Shown piece after piece: positions 5,886 through 13,851 of a stretch of DNA of 22,608 bases. Source of the stretch: a virus; the IMG/VR virus record IMGVR_UViG_3300031999_000210, positions 1-22,608 of that record; one strand, given 5' to 3'. The notes beneath the pieces were generated by a model that had not been told where the DNA came from, made no database searches, and worked only from the letters and a program-made list of their open reading frames with translations. Each line of letters opens with the position of its first letter. The first letter of the stretch is position 1. Made by a program: the position numbers and the translations under genes.

Positions 5886-7655
5886 ATGAATCTTCAAATA
5901 AAATCTATTACTTTTAGCAATATAATGTCATTCGGGTCAGAGCCAACAACCGTAAATTTTGAGAATGGTTTGACACTTTGGAATGGGTCTAATGGTCAAG
6001 GAAAGTCTTCTGCGCTTCTTGATACTCTCTCGTATAATTTGTATGGCAAGCCTTATCGTAAAATTAAACTTGAAGAACTGATCAATCGAAAGAACAAAGG
6101 GAATTTAAAGACGAAGTGTTTGTTTGCGATAGGAGACGATAATTATACCTTGGTGCGAACAAAATCTCCAGATTCTTTGAAGTTAGAAAAGAATGATATC
6201 GAAGTTGATTTATTGTCATCTAAGAAACTCACACAGGTTGAGATTGATAAGATTCTCGGAGTGTCATATGAAATCTTCAAACAGACAATTTCAATCGCAG
6301 TCAGTTACAACAAACCATTTTTAATACTTGACGCAAAAGAAAAGCGTAAAACAATTGAGCAGATGTTTGGTCTCACAGAATTTCAGAAGATGAATAAACT
6401 TCTCTCTGAAAAATCCAAGGCATCCAAGAGATCATTTGATTTACTTGAAAATAACATAGAGAATATTGAATCGACTATTAAACTTTTTAAGAAGCAGGTA
6501 ATTGACCTTGAGGAACAGAACAGAAATTTTGAGAGATTAAATCAAGAGAAGATTAATAAATACAATAAATTGTTAGTTGATGATAAAATTTTACTTTTAG
6601 CCGCTACAACAAAATCAGAACCAATCATAGAAGAAATTAAAAAACTCAAAGAAAAAATAAAGTCTTTAGACAAGCAAAAATATGTAACAGCAAAATTAAA
6701 ATTAGAGAAACAGAAGAATGAACTAGAATGGAATATCAAAAGTATTGGAAGTCAAATATCCAAGCTTCGTACACAAACAGATTGTCCTACCTGCAAGAGA
6801 CCCTTTGATACAGAAAAAAGAATGGCTGAGATAAACAAGAACGATACTCAAAAGAAGACAGATGAAAATACAGTTTCTGATCTATCAAATAAAATTAAAA
6901 TACTAACCGATAACATTGAGATTATTGAAGAGAAGGAATCAACACTTACAATAACAGAGGGAAAACTACAAAATATTCAACTTGACATTAAAGATAAGCA
7001 ACGAAATATTAAATCTTATGAGGATCAGATTGCAGAACTTCAAGGAGCAAAGAATGAAATTGACGTTGACAAAATCAGAAATCAAATTATTGAAAAGGAA
7101 ACAGAACTCACATCAAGTCAAGCTCGAAAAGATACAGAAGAAGAAAATATCAAAAACTATGAAATCATTGACAAAATATTATCAGATGAAGGGGTGAGAT
7201 CATACATCATTGAAAAAATTTATCCTCTTTTGAATAAGAAAATATCGGAGTATCTTGAGTTATTTGAAATTCCTATTCGATTGGTTTTTGACAGGAATAT
7301 GGAGGAGAAGATAATTTCATTGGAGCATTTTAGATCTGAGATATCTTACATGTCTATGAGTGAAGGAGAGAAGCGCAGAATTGACATTTCGGTTATGCTT
7401 TCTTTGATGGAAGTGATGAAAATAATATCTAACTGGCAATGTAATCTTCTTATCGTGGATGAATTGTTAGATGGAGCAACTGATATTTTTGGGCTTGAGC
7501 AGATGTTAATGTCTATGAAAAAACTATCCAAAGAAAAGAATGTAAATGTAAATATTATCTCTCACAGGTTGAACGAGAACTTTGCGGATATGTTTGATAA
7601 AAGAATAAGAGTATCTAAGACAGTTAATGGATTCTCAGAAATTAAGGAGGAATAA
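5886..7655 (+). CDS. 46: gp46-like recombination nuclease ATPase subunit (SbcC/Rad50 family)
   Basis: A 589-residue SMC-like ATPase (T4 gp46 is 560). Walker A is GSNGQGKSS (34-42). A long charged coiled coil is broken by the zinc-hook motif CPTCKRPF with C300 and C303. The ABC signature SMSEGEKRR begins near residue 490, and Walker B is LLIVDE (521-526). With gp47 it forms the Mre11/Rad50-type nuclease that resects DNA ends to make 3' single strands for UvsX. The order 46, two small ORFs, 55, 47 suggests one operon from the promoter at 5821. The ribosome site is weak (GAGAG or a distant AAAGGA), but the N-terminus aligns at this ATG with the usual start of the family, just before the first strand. 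Confidence 0.95.
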   Translation: MNLQIKSITFSNIMSFGSEPTTVNFENGLTLWNGSNGQGKSSALLDTLSYNLYGKPYRKIKLEELINRKNKGNLKTKCLFAIGDDNYTLVRTKSPDSLKLEKNDIEVDLLSSKKLTQVEIDKILGVSYEIFKQTISIAVSYNKPFLILDAKEKRKTIEQMFGLTEFQKMNKLLSEKSKASKRSFDLLENNIENIESTIKLFKKQVIDLEEQNRNFERLNQEKINKYNKLLVDDKILLLAATTKSEPIIEEIKKLKEKIKSLDKQKYVTAKLKLEKQKNELEWNIKSIGSQISKLRTQTDCPTCKRPFDTEKRMAEINKNDTQKKTDENTVSDLSNKIKILTDNIEIIEEKESTLTITEGKLQNIQLDIKDKQRNIKSYEDQIAELQGAKNEIDVDKIRNQIIEKETELTSSQARKDTEEENIKNYEIIDKILSDEGVRSYIIEKIYPLLNKKISEYLELFEIPIRLVFDRNMEEKIISLEHFRSEISYMSMSEGEKRRIDISVMLSLMEVMKIISNWQCNLLIVDELLDGATDIFGLEQMLMSMKKLSKEKNVNVNIISHRLNENFADMFDKRIRVSKTVNGFSEIKEE

Positions 7656-7656
7656 A

Positions 7657-7980
7657 ATGCGCTGCCCTACTGACAAGCAATGCCCAAAATCTCACTATAA
7701 TTTAAAATCAGATAAACGACCCTATTGTCAAAGATATGATAGTTATAAAAAAGATATAACAATACCTTCTTATAAAATATATCCAATAGATAAAAGTATA
7801 TATCCAGATCTTCAAAAAGAAATGACTCCTATAATTTCAAAAGAATTAGAAAAACAATGGAAGAGACAACAGAAGAAAATTATTAAGAGAAACGATAAGC
7901 TTATAAATGATATTGAGAAAGCGCATAAGCAATCAGGAAAATCAAAATTAGTATTTAAAGGAAAACTAAATGAAAATTAA
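7657..7980 (+). CDS. Small basic protein with N-terminal Cys/His cluster, unknown function
   Basis: ATG 7657 follows a strong AAGGAGG site and lies 1 base after the gene 46 stop; an in-frame ATG inside gene 46 (7627) is unlikely. The 107-residue product begins MRCPTDKQCPKSHYNL and has C3, C9, H13 and C24 in a spacing that could bind zinc. Its second half is lysine- and glutamine-rich and probably helical (QWKRQQKKIIKRNDKLINDI). It could bind nucleic acid, but I do not recognise the family. Its place between genes 46 and 55 corresponds to the small ORFs found in the same cluster of T4-type phages. Confidence 0.72.
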   Translation: MRCPTDKQCPKSHYNLKSDKRPYCQRYDSYKKDITIPSYKIYPIDKSIYPDLQKEMTPIISKELEKQWKRQQKKIIKRNDKLINDIEKAHKQSGKSKLVFKGKLNEN

Positions 7981-8122
7981 AGATCTTAAAAAATGGTTAA
8001 GCGATGTCCCTGATAAATATGAAGTCGATATTAAGATGACTTTTATTTTTAAAGGCGAGGAAGATACAATGGAAGTTCTTTTAGACTCTAAGAAAAATTT
8101 AATGTCAACGAGGGTAAAATAA
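7970..8122 (+). CDS. 50-residue small protein of unknown function
   Basis: ATG 7970 overlaps the end of the previous ORF by 11 bases and has AAAGGA 7 bases upstream. The frame reads MKIKDLKKWLSDVPDKYEVD and ends at TAA 8120-8122, directly before the gp55 start, so it fills the space exactly. The pattern of a short helix ending in L-x-x-V-P-D-K-Y-E-V, followed by strands, is common in small phage proteins of unknown role. Tight packing and a ribosome site support a real gene. Confidence 0.65.
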   Translation: MKIKDLKKWLSDVPDKYEVDIKMTFIFKGEEDTMEVLLDSKKNLMSTRVK

Positions 8123-8123
8123 C

Positions 8124-8519
8124 ATGGCACAGAATTATATCGATCCGGTAATGTTTCATAATTTACTCGTGGCTTATAAGAACAGTGGTGAGTCCGATAA
8201 AAAAATATGGAACGAGTTAGGAAAGTGTTTTCTTCTTATAGCTAAACGACAACTCATGAGAGGAAAGTTTTTTAATTATAGTGAGGAACGCAGGAATGAA
8301 ATGGAATCATTGGCATGTCTTTATATGATTCGTTATTACAAGACCTTCGATTTAACTAGAGGAACCTCTGCATTCGCTTATTTTACTCAGATTGCTTTTA
8401 GAGCGGCGCAACAAATATTAAATGTATATAAAGTCAGAGATACTATGTTTACTTCTCTCGATTTTATTACAAGCAAAGAAAATGTTTTTACTTCCGAAAA
8501 TTATAATACAGAGGAATAA
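8124..8519 (+). CDS. 55: gp55-like late-transcription sigma factor
   Basis: A 131-residue protein, shorter than T4 gp55 (185). The core around residues 30-100 fits the gp55 pattern: LGKCFLLIAKRQLMRGKFFNY, then a segment equivalent to RDEMISDALENC (here RNEMESLACLY), then the FAYFTQIAFRAAQQIL stretch, very close to FAYFTTIIWRAFVRRI of T4. This is the sigma region 2 equivalent that reads TATAAATA with host core polymerase. The family carries a clamp-binding motif at the C-terminus. Here SLDFI occurs near residues 113-117 instead, followed by an acidic tail ending NTEE. The gene lies between genes 46 and 47. The ribosome site GAGGG is moderate. Confidence 0.88.
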   Translation: MAQNYIDPVMFHNLLVAYKNSGESDKKIWNELGKCFLLIAKRQLMRGKFFNYSEERRNEMESLACLYMIRYYKTFDLTRGTSAFAYFTQIAFRAAQQILNVYKVRDTMFTSLDFITSKENVFTSENYNTEE

Positions 8520-8522
8520 TCG

Positions 8523-9551
8523 ATGGCTAAGGTTGCAATTTGTGGAGACATACATTTAGGAATTAGGAAGAATTCTGAGATAATGTTAGAGAGTCAATTA
8601 CGATTTTTTAACAATCAAATGTTTCCTTATCTTCGAGAACATGATATTAAAAACATTGTAGTCCTTGGAGATGTTTTTGATACACGCCCTGCAATTAATA
8701 CAAAAATATATAATGAAGCATATGATCTTTTTAATAATGATTTTCAATATACTGTTTTAGTTGGAAATCACGATTGTTATGGGAACTCTAATCTTAAAAT
8801 ACATTCTTTAAAAATATTACGAAAGTTCTCCAATGTTACTGTTATAGAATCCATGAGAGATATTCCATTGTTTGATAGAAGAGTATTATTTGTTCCTTGG
8901 ATATTTGATAATGAAAAATTTCTAGAAGACATGAATAAATCAACTGCCGAAGTTTGCTTTGGGCATTTTGATGTTGCAACTTTTTCGATGGGTGGTAAAT
9001 TATCAGAATCCTCTTTGACAATTCAAGATTTCTCGAAGTTTAAAAAAGTATTTTCTGGACATTTTCATACTCCACAAGTTAAGACATTCGGAAAAACCGA
9101 ATTTGTATATTGCGGAAGTATAGCACAGTATGATTGGGGAGAAGTCGGCCAGAAGAAGGGTTTTTATATTTTTGATACCGAAACATTGGAATATGAGTTT
9201 ATAGAGAATACGGTATCAGCCAAACATATTAAAATATTTTATGGAGATGAGATTGATCCTTCTGTGTTATCTAATAATTTCGTAAAAGTTTTTATAAAAG
9301 AATCAGAAACATCAGACGATAAAAAATTTGATGAGTTTACAAAGAAGATAACTGATTCTGGTAGTGCTTCGATTGCTACTTGTATTGTTAAAGAGGAAAC
9401 AGAATTAGATAACACAATTGAAATATCGGAGAAGGGTCAAACACTTCTCGAACTTATAAATGAGTATGTGGCATTACAAGAGAAAATAGAAAATAAAGAA
9501 ATAATAATATCACTTTTATCAACTATATACACAGAATCGTTGAGGGAATAA
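8523..9551 (+). CDS. 47: gp47-like recombination nuclease (SbcD/Mre11 family)
   Basis: A 342-residue metallophosphoesterase nuclease, near the T4 gp47 length. It carries the full set of metal ligands: GDIH (D9, H11), GDVFD (D50), GNHD (N82, H83), GHFD (H148) and GHFH (H180, H182). The C-terminal third is a capping and dimer region. It pairs with the gp46-like ATPase to process DNA ends. GAGGA precedes the ATG, which lies 3 bases after the gp55 stop, so it is cotranscribed with 46 and 55. Confidence 0.95.
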   Translation: MAKVAICGDIHLGIRKNSEIMLESQLRFFNNQMFPYLREHDIKNIVVLGDVFDTRPAINTKIYNEAYDLFNNDFQYTVLVGNHDCYGNSNLKIHSLKILRKFSNVTVIESMRDIPLFDRRVLFVPWIFDNEKFLEDMNKSTAEVCFGHFDVATFSMGGKLSESSLTIQDFSKFKKVFSGHFHTPQVKTFGKTEFVYCGSIAQYDWGEVGQKKGFYIFDTETLEYEFIENTVSAKHIKIFYGDEIDPSVLSNNFVKVFIKESETSDDKKFDEFTKKITDSGSASIATCIVKEETELDNTIEISEKGQTLLELINEYVALQEKIENKEIIISLLSTIYTESLRE

Positions 9552-9555
9552 TTTT

Positions 9556-10749
9556 ATGATTACACTTCCGACCTCTGACATTTCCAGATTTCGCCAACAT
9601 CTTCTTCAACCAAATATTTCTCAAGGATTATCGCAACAAGCTCCAACATTATCCAAGGTAGATAAGAATCTTGTATTAGCGCATAGTTCTGATTATGCAG
9701 GATGTTATTTTTACCGAGTATCACAACCGTTAAATTATTTACATTCCATATTTGCTAAAGACGGAAATCTTCAAGTTATTTTATCGAATCCGTTGATCTT
9801 CCAACATGATATTCTTTTAAGAGCTAAAAGTTTATTTTTACAAAGGCTAATGTCTCCTCAGCATCTTGATCAAATTAAACAAATGAAAGAATTACAAAAA
9901 AAATATGGATTCAAGATGATATATGAGATAGATGATTATATTTTTAAAGGTAACGATGTCGGAGAAGAAATACCAATATACAACATGGGACGGGAAGGAA
10001 TAACAGAACAAATTATGACATGTTGTATTGAGATTATGAAACAATGTGATTTAATAACTGCCCCAAGTCAATTTCTTTTAGATTATATTAACAAAAATCT
10101 TGGGGTAAATGTACCTACTTTTTTTCTTCCTAATGTTGCATCTCAGGTTACTTGGGGAACTAAAAGAAAAAAGCCAATCACAGAAAAAATAAAAGTTCCT
10201 AAAATTCTTGTAGCATCTTCTCCTTGTCATTATTCCACACAGAACAAACATCCCGGAGATTTTGAAGGTGCGTGGTGTGAATATTTAATTAAGAATGTTA
10301 GAGAAAGTAAAATAGAATTGACCGTAATGGGTGGACTTCCTTGGTTTTTGGAGCCTGTAAAGAATCGTATTAAAGTTATCGATTGGGTAAATTCTTATAT
10401 GCACTCACAGGCATTACTTGGATGTAAGACTGATTTTCTTGTAGCTCCTTTGATCGATAATTATTTTAATGCTTCTAAGAGTGATATAAAGTATGTTGAA
10501 GCTTCTGCTAGTGGAAATTTCTTTATAGGTTCTGTTTTTTCTAGAGGCAAACTTCCTTCTCCATATGATCACTGTCACACTACGATATCCGATAAATGCA
10601 CAGTAGAGGATATCAGGGCATTAATAGATCATTGTAGTGAGCCAGACGTATATAATAAAGGTCTCCAAATTCAATATAAATGGATGAAAGACGAGGGTAG
10701 ATATCTCGAATCATCTAAAAATATTCAGAGGTGGACTTCGATTCTTTAA
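9556..10749 (+). CDS. Glycosyltransferase-like protein (GT-B fold, GT4-type)
   Basis: A 397-residue protein. The N-terminal Rossmann half includes GCYFYRVSQPLNYL (49-62) and YEIDDYIF (123-130). The C-terminal half has PCHYSTQNKHPGDFEG and the donor-site-like stretch FNASKSDIKYVEAS (304-317), typical of phage GT4-like enzymes. It starts 4 bases after gene 47 and is probably the last gene of the operon that begins at 5821. The acceptor is unknown: it might glycosylate modified bases in phage DNA or a virion protein. No hydroxymethylase or other base-modification enzyme is visible here. The family is convincing; the target is not inferable. Confidence 0.8.
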   Translation: MITLPTSDISRFRQHLLQPNISQGLSQQAPTLSKVDKNLVLAHSSDYAGCYFYRVSQPLNYLHSIFAKDGNLQVILSNPLIFQHDILLRAKSLFLQRLMSPQHLDQIKQMKELQKKYGFKMIYEIDDYIFKGNDVGEEIPIYNMGREGITEQIMTCCIEIMKQCDLITAPSQFLLDYINKNLGVNVPTFFLPNVASQVTWGTKRKKPITEKIKVPKILVASSPCHYSTQNKHPGDFEGAWCEYLIKNVRESKIELTVMGGLPWFLEPVKNRIKVIDWVNSYMHSQALLGCKTDFLVAPLIDNYFNASKSDIKYVEASASGNFFIGSVFSRGKLPSPYDHCHTTISDKCTVEDIRALIDHCSEPDVYNKGLQIQYKWMKDEGRYLESSKNIQRWTSIL

Positions 10750-10758
10750 ATATTTCCC

Positions 10759-10787
10759 TTGACTTTCCTAAAAATATTCGCTATACT
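10759..10787 (+). promoter_or_regulatory. Sigma70-type promoter for metallopeptidase and DNA polymerase genes
   Basis: TTGACT and TATACT are 17 bases apart, with CGC before the -10. The expected start near 10794 would leave a leader of only about 11 bases, with the AAGGAAA ribosome site at its very 5' end. Confidence 0.85.
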
Positions 10788-10804
10788 CTCTTTAAGGAAA
10801 AATT

Positions 10805-11215
10805 ATGGAGCTACCAAATTCTATAAAAATATTTGATTCGATATTTAAGATTGAATATTTTGACACACATTTGAAGGTTGATCCTGATGGTATAGAAGAA
10901 CTTTCTGGAATGGTAGATTATGCTTCATCTACAATTAGAATCTTTAATGGATTTGGAAATTCAGATGATGTTTTTCAAATTCTATGGCATGAAGTTTTAC
11001 ATGCTATCGGAGAAAAATTAAAAATAAAATATCTTAGAGATGATAGTGAGAAAGCAGATGAACGAGTAGATATGTTAGCCATAGCAATTAATACAATCGT
11101 TAAAGACAATATCAATATTTTTACTCATAAAGAAAAGAAACCCCGTAAGAAAAAAGTTTGGGTTGTCGATCCTCCCCTTGAACTTCCTATAACAGATCAA
11201 GGAAATAATTTCTAA
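10805..11215 (+). CDS. Small HExxH zinc metallopeptidase-like protein
   Basis: A 136-residue protein with WHEVLHAIGE at 61-70. H62, E63 and H66 form the HExxH zinc and catalytic motif; an acidic stretch downstream (DERVDMLA) is placed to give the third ligand. The C-terminus is basic (KKPRKKKV). Such small metallopeptidase-like proteins are common in phages, but their substrates are mostly unknown. It has AAGGAAA upstream of the ATG, and its stop TAA shares a base with the polymerase start (TAATG), so polymerase translation is probably coupled to it. Confidence 0.8.
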   Translation: MELPNSIKIFDSIFKIEYFDTHLKVDPDGIEELSGMVDYASSTIRIFNGFGNSDDVFQILWHEVLHAIGEKLKIKYLRDDSEKADERVDMLAIAINTIVKDNINIFTHKEKKPRKKKVWVVDPPLELPITDQGNNF

Positions 11216-13788
11216 TGTCTTCTATTGGTTTTAAAAATGTGTATTATGATATGTACCGTTCTAAGATTCATCATTGGTATACAGATGAAAATCATGTAGC
11301 TCGTCACGAAGAAGTTAATGCAGAACATGATTATTATCTTTATGATCCAACAGGAAAATCAGAGACAAAGGATATCTACGGAGTTCCTGTTATTAAAGAA
11401 ACAGCTAAGACATATACCGATTTAAAGATGTTACTTGACAGTGGAGTTAAGACATGTGAAGGAAAAATATCACAGGAAATTAAATTTCTTCAAAAGACAT
11501 ATGGCAATCAAGTTATTAAAACCGATATATCTCAGTTTAATATTGGTATTGTTGATATAGAATGCGCAGTTGAAAATTTCTTCCCAAAACCAGAAGAAGT
11601 AAAAGTACCTGTAAATCTTATTTCTATTTGGTTGAGTAAAAAGAATCAAGTTTATACATTTGGTCTTCAAGATTATACAGGAGATAAAGAGCTTGTAAAG
11701 AATTATATTTACTGCGCTGATGAAAAAATTCTTCTTGAAAAATTTATTGAGTTTACCAGAAAATGTAGATTGAATATTATAAGTGGATGGAACATAAAGT
11801 TATTTGATATCCCATATATTATCAATCGTTGCAAGCTATTAAACATTGAATCTTCGTTATCTCCTCTAAATTATTACAAAGAGAACCATGCACAAGAAGG
11901 ATATCATACCGATGGAGGGGGATATTCATTAGCAGGTCTCGCAACTCTTGATTATATTGATTTATATAAGAACTTTACAAGAGCTAAGAAAGAAAAATAT
12001 AGTCTTGACGCTATCTGCTCGGAAGAAATTAAAGAAGGAAAGATACGATTTGATGGAGAATTAAATAATCTTTGGAAAACAGATTGGAATAAATTCGTTG
12101 TCTATAATGTTCAGGATGTTCTACTTGTTAAAAAATTAGATGAGAAGCTTAGATTATTTGAGCTTGCAATCAGCATGTGTCAAGATTCGCTTATTCCTTT
12201 GGAGAAAGTTTTTAGTTCTTTAAATTTGATTACCGGACAGGTTCTCAAATATTGTCACAAGAAAAATATTGTTATTCCAGATATGCAAATTGGAGATAAA
12301 AAAGAATATGAAGGTGCTTATGTAATGGCAAAGGAAGGATATTATAAGTGGTGTGAGAACTTTGATATTGTTTCGATGTATCCTCACGTTCTGATGGGAT
12401 TTAATCTTTCGCCAGAGACAATAGTACACGATCCAATAGATAATTCTGGTCTTATTAAAACTCCGATTGCGGGACTGTATTATAAAAAAGAATTAGGAAT
12501 ATTACCGGAGATTACTAAAAATATATTTGATGAACGAGTTAAAAATGTATATAAGAGAGATGTTTGTATTGGTGTTGATGAGGGATTATCGGATAAAGAA
12601 CTTTCTAAAAGATATGGTGTAGATATAAAACAAATTCCATATTTCAAAGCACAAATAGAAGCAGAGTCAGGTACTGCACCATATTATGATAGAATGCAAT
12701 ATGTTTTGAAAATATATATCAATTCAATTTATGGTGCCGCCGCTAATAGATTTTTTTGTCTTTATAACATTGATATTGCTCGGACTGTTACAGCAGGTGG
12801 TAGAGAGCTTATTACATTCTTAACTAATAAGACTAATAATTATCTTATCGAGAACTGGCATCTTGTAGCTCATAGGATAGTCCCTGATTATTTAAGAGTT
12901 GATAAAGTTGCTCCACTGACAAAAGAAGTTGTTTGTTTGATTGATACAGATTCTGGTCATATTTGTATGGATGAAATGTTACAGTCGATTGGTTATAAAA
13001 TAAAAGACAATAAAGATTTCTTGGAGTTTACACATGAAATCAACGATAAATTTTTTAATCCGTTCTATGATAAAATTCTGAAATTGTTTGCTGATAGATA
13101 TGGTATTGAACAGATCTTTAAATTCAAACCAGAAAAAATTATTACTAAGAAGCTTGTAGTTGCAATGAAGAAATATGTTGATGAGATTATTGAAAAGAAA
13201 GGGCAGAGATTCGATCCTCCCAAACTTGCAATAACAGGTATAGAAATTGTCAGAACAGATACTCCCAAGTTTTGTAGAGAAAGAATTAAAGATGTAGTTA
13301 AGATGATTTTTGAAACTGAAGATAAAAATAAAGTTATAGATACTATCAGAGAAATTAAGAAAGATTTTTTTAAATGTTCGCCCGATGAAATAGCAAAACC
13401 TAAAGGTGTTAAGGAGTATCAAAAGTATGCAAAATCTATGGAATTTTATGCAGAGAACGGTTTACGATATATCGGCCATCTTCCACCCCAACACAATAGA
13501 GCAAGTATTAATTATAACTATATTGTTAATACTTATAATCTTCCATTAAAATATATTGACGATAAAGAAAAAATTAAATTTGTTTACATCCATGATAATA
13601 ACGAAATCAATCAGGATGTTATAGCAATGATTGGGAAATGGCCTGAAAAATTTAATGAACTATTTACCGTAGATTATGAAGCGCAATGGTCTATTACATT
13701 TGAAGAAGTTATTGGTAGATTTTTCCACGCATTAAATTGGGGTAAAATTAACTTAGAATCAAATTCAATGGAAGATATGTTTAATTAA
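11215..13788 (+). CDS. 43: Family B replicative DNA polymerase with 3'-5' exonuclease (gp43-like)
   Basis: An 857-residue family B polymerase (T4 gp43 is 898). The exonuclease domain has D114-I-E116 (motif I), a motif II region SGWNIKLFDIPY and a motif III YNVQDVLL. Polymerase motif A is FDIVSMYP (383-390), motif B begins at K499 (KIYINSIYGAA), and motif C is IDTDS with D577 and D579. KKY-type thumb residues follow (AMKKYVDE). The C-terminus ends NSMEDMFN, which resembles the clamp-binding ends of T4-type polymerases. The frame is intact, with no intein or intron. It overlaps the metallopeptidase stop by one base and shares its promoter. Confidence 0.96.
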   Translation: MSSIGFKNVYYDMYRSKIHHWYTDENHVARHEEVNAEHDYYLYDPTGKSETKDIYGVPVIKETAKTYTDLKMLLDSGVKTCEGKISQEIKFLQKTYGNQVIKTDISQFNIGIVDIECAVENFFPKPEEVKVPVNLISIWLSKKNQVYTFGLQDYTGDKELVKNYIYCADEKILLEKFIEFTRKCRLNIISGWNIKLFDIPYIINRCKLLNIESSLSPLNYYKENHAQEGYHTDGGGYSLAGLATLDYIDLYKNFTRAKKEKYSLDAICSEEIKEGKIRFDGELNNLWKTDWNKFVVYNVQDVLLVKKLDEKLRLFELAISMCQDSLIPLEKVFSSLNLITGQVLKYCHKKNIVIPDMQIGDKKEYEGAYVMAKEGYYKWCENFDIVSMYPHVLMGFNLSPETIVHDPIDNSGLIKTPIAGLYYKKELGILPEITKNIFDERVKNVYKRDVCIGVDEGLSDKELSKRYGVDIKQIPYFKAQIEAESGTAPYYDRMQYVLKIYINSIYGAAANRFFCLYNIDIARTVTAGGRELITFLTNKTNNYLIENWHLVAHRIVPDYLRVDKVAPLTKEVVCLIDTDSGHICMDEMLQSIGYKIKDNKDFLEFTHEINDKFFNPFYDKILKLFADRYGIEQIFKFKPEKIITKKLVVAMKKYVDEIIEKKGQRFDPPKLAITGIEIVRTDTPKFCRERIKDVVKMIFETEDKNKVIDTIREIKKDFFKCSPDEIAKPKGVKEYQKYAKSMEFYAENGLRYIGHLPPQHNRASINYNYIVNTYNLPLKYIDDKEKIKFVYIHDNNEINQDVIAMIGKWPEKFNELFTVDYEAQWSITFEEVIGRFFHALNWGKINLESNSMEDMFN

Positions 13789-13791
13789 CAC

Positions 13792-13820
13792 TTGACTTCT
13801 TAAAAAATATTCGCTATACT
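13792..13820 (+). promoter_or_regulatory. Sigma70-type promoter upstream of phosphoesterase gene
   Basis: TTGACT and TATACT are 17 bases apart, with the same CGC-TATACT end and A-rich spacer. It starts 4 bases after the polymerase stop codon and would give a leader of about 25 bases. Confidence 0.85.
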
Positions 13821-13851
13821 ATTATCTCCACTTTATCGAAAGGCTTTACTT

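Noticed and set aside
12979-13422. 147-codon open frame on the minus strand
   Set aside because: It lies wholly inside the DNA polymerase gene, is rich in F, I and N as expected from antisense AT-rich code, and has no ribosome site.
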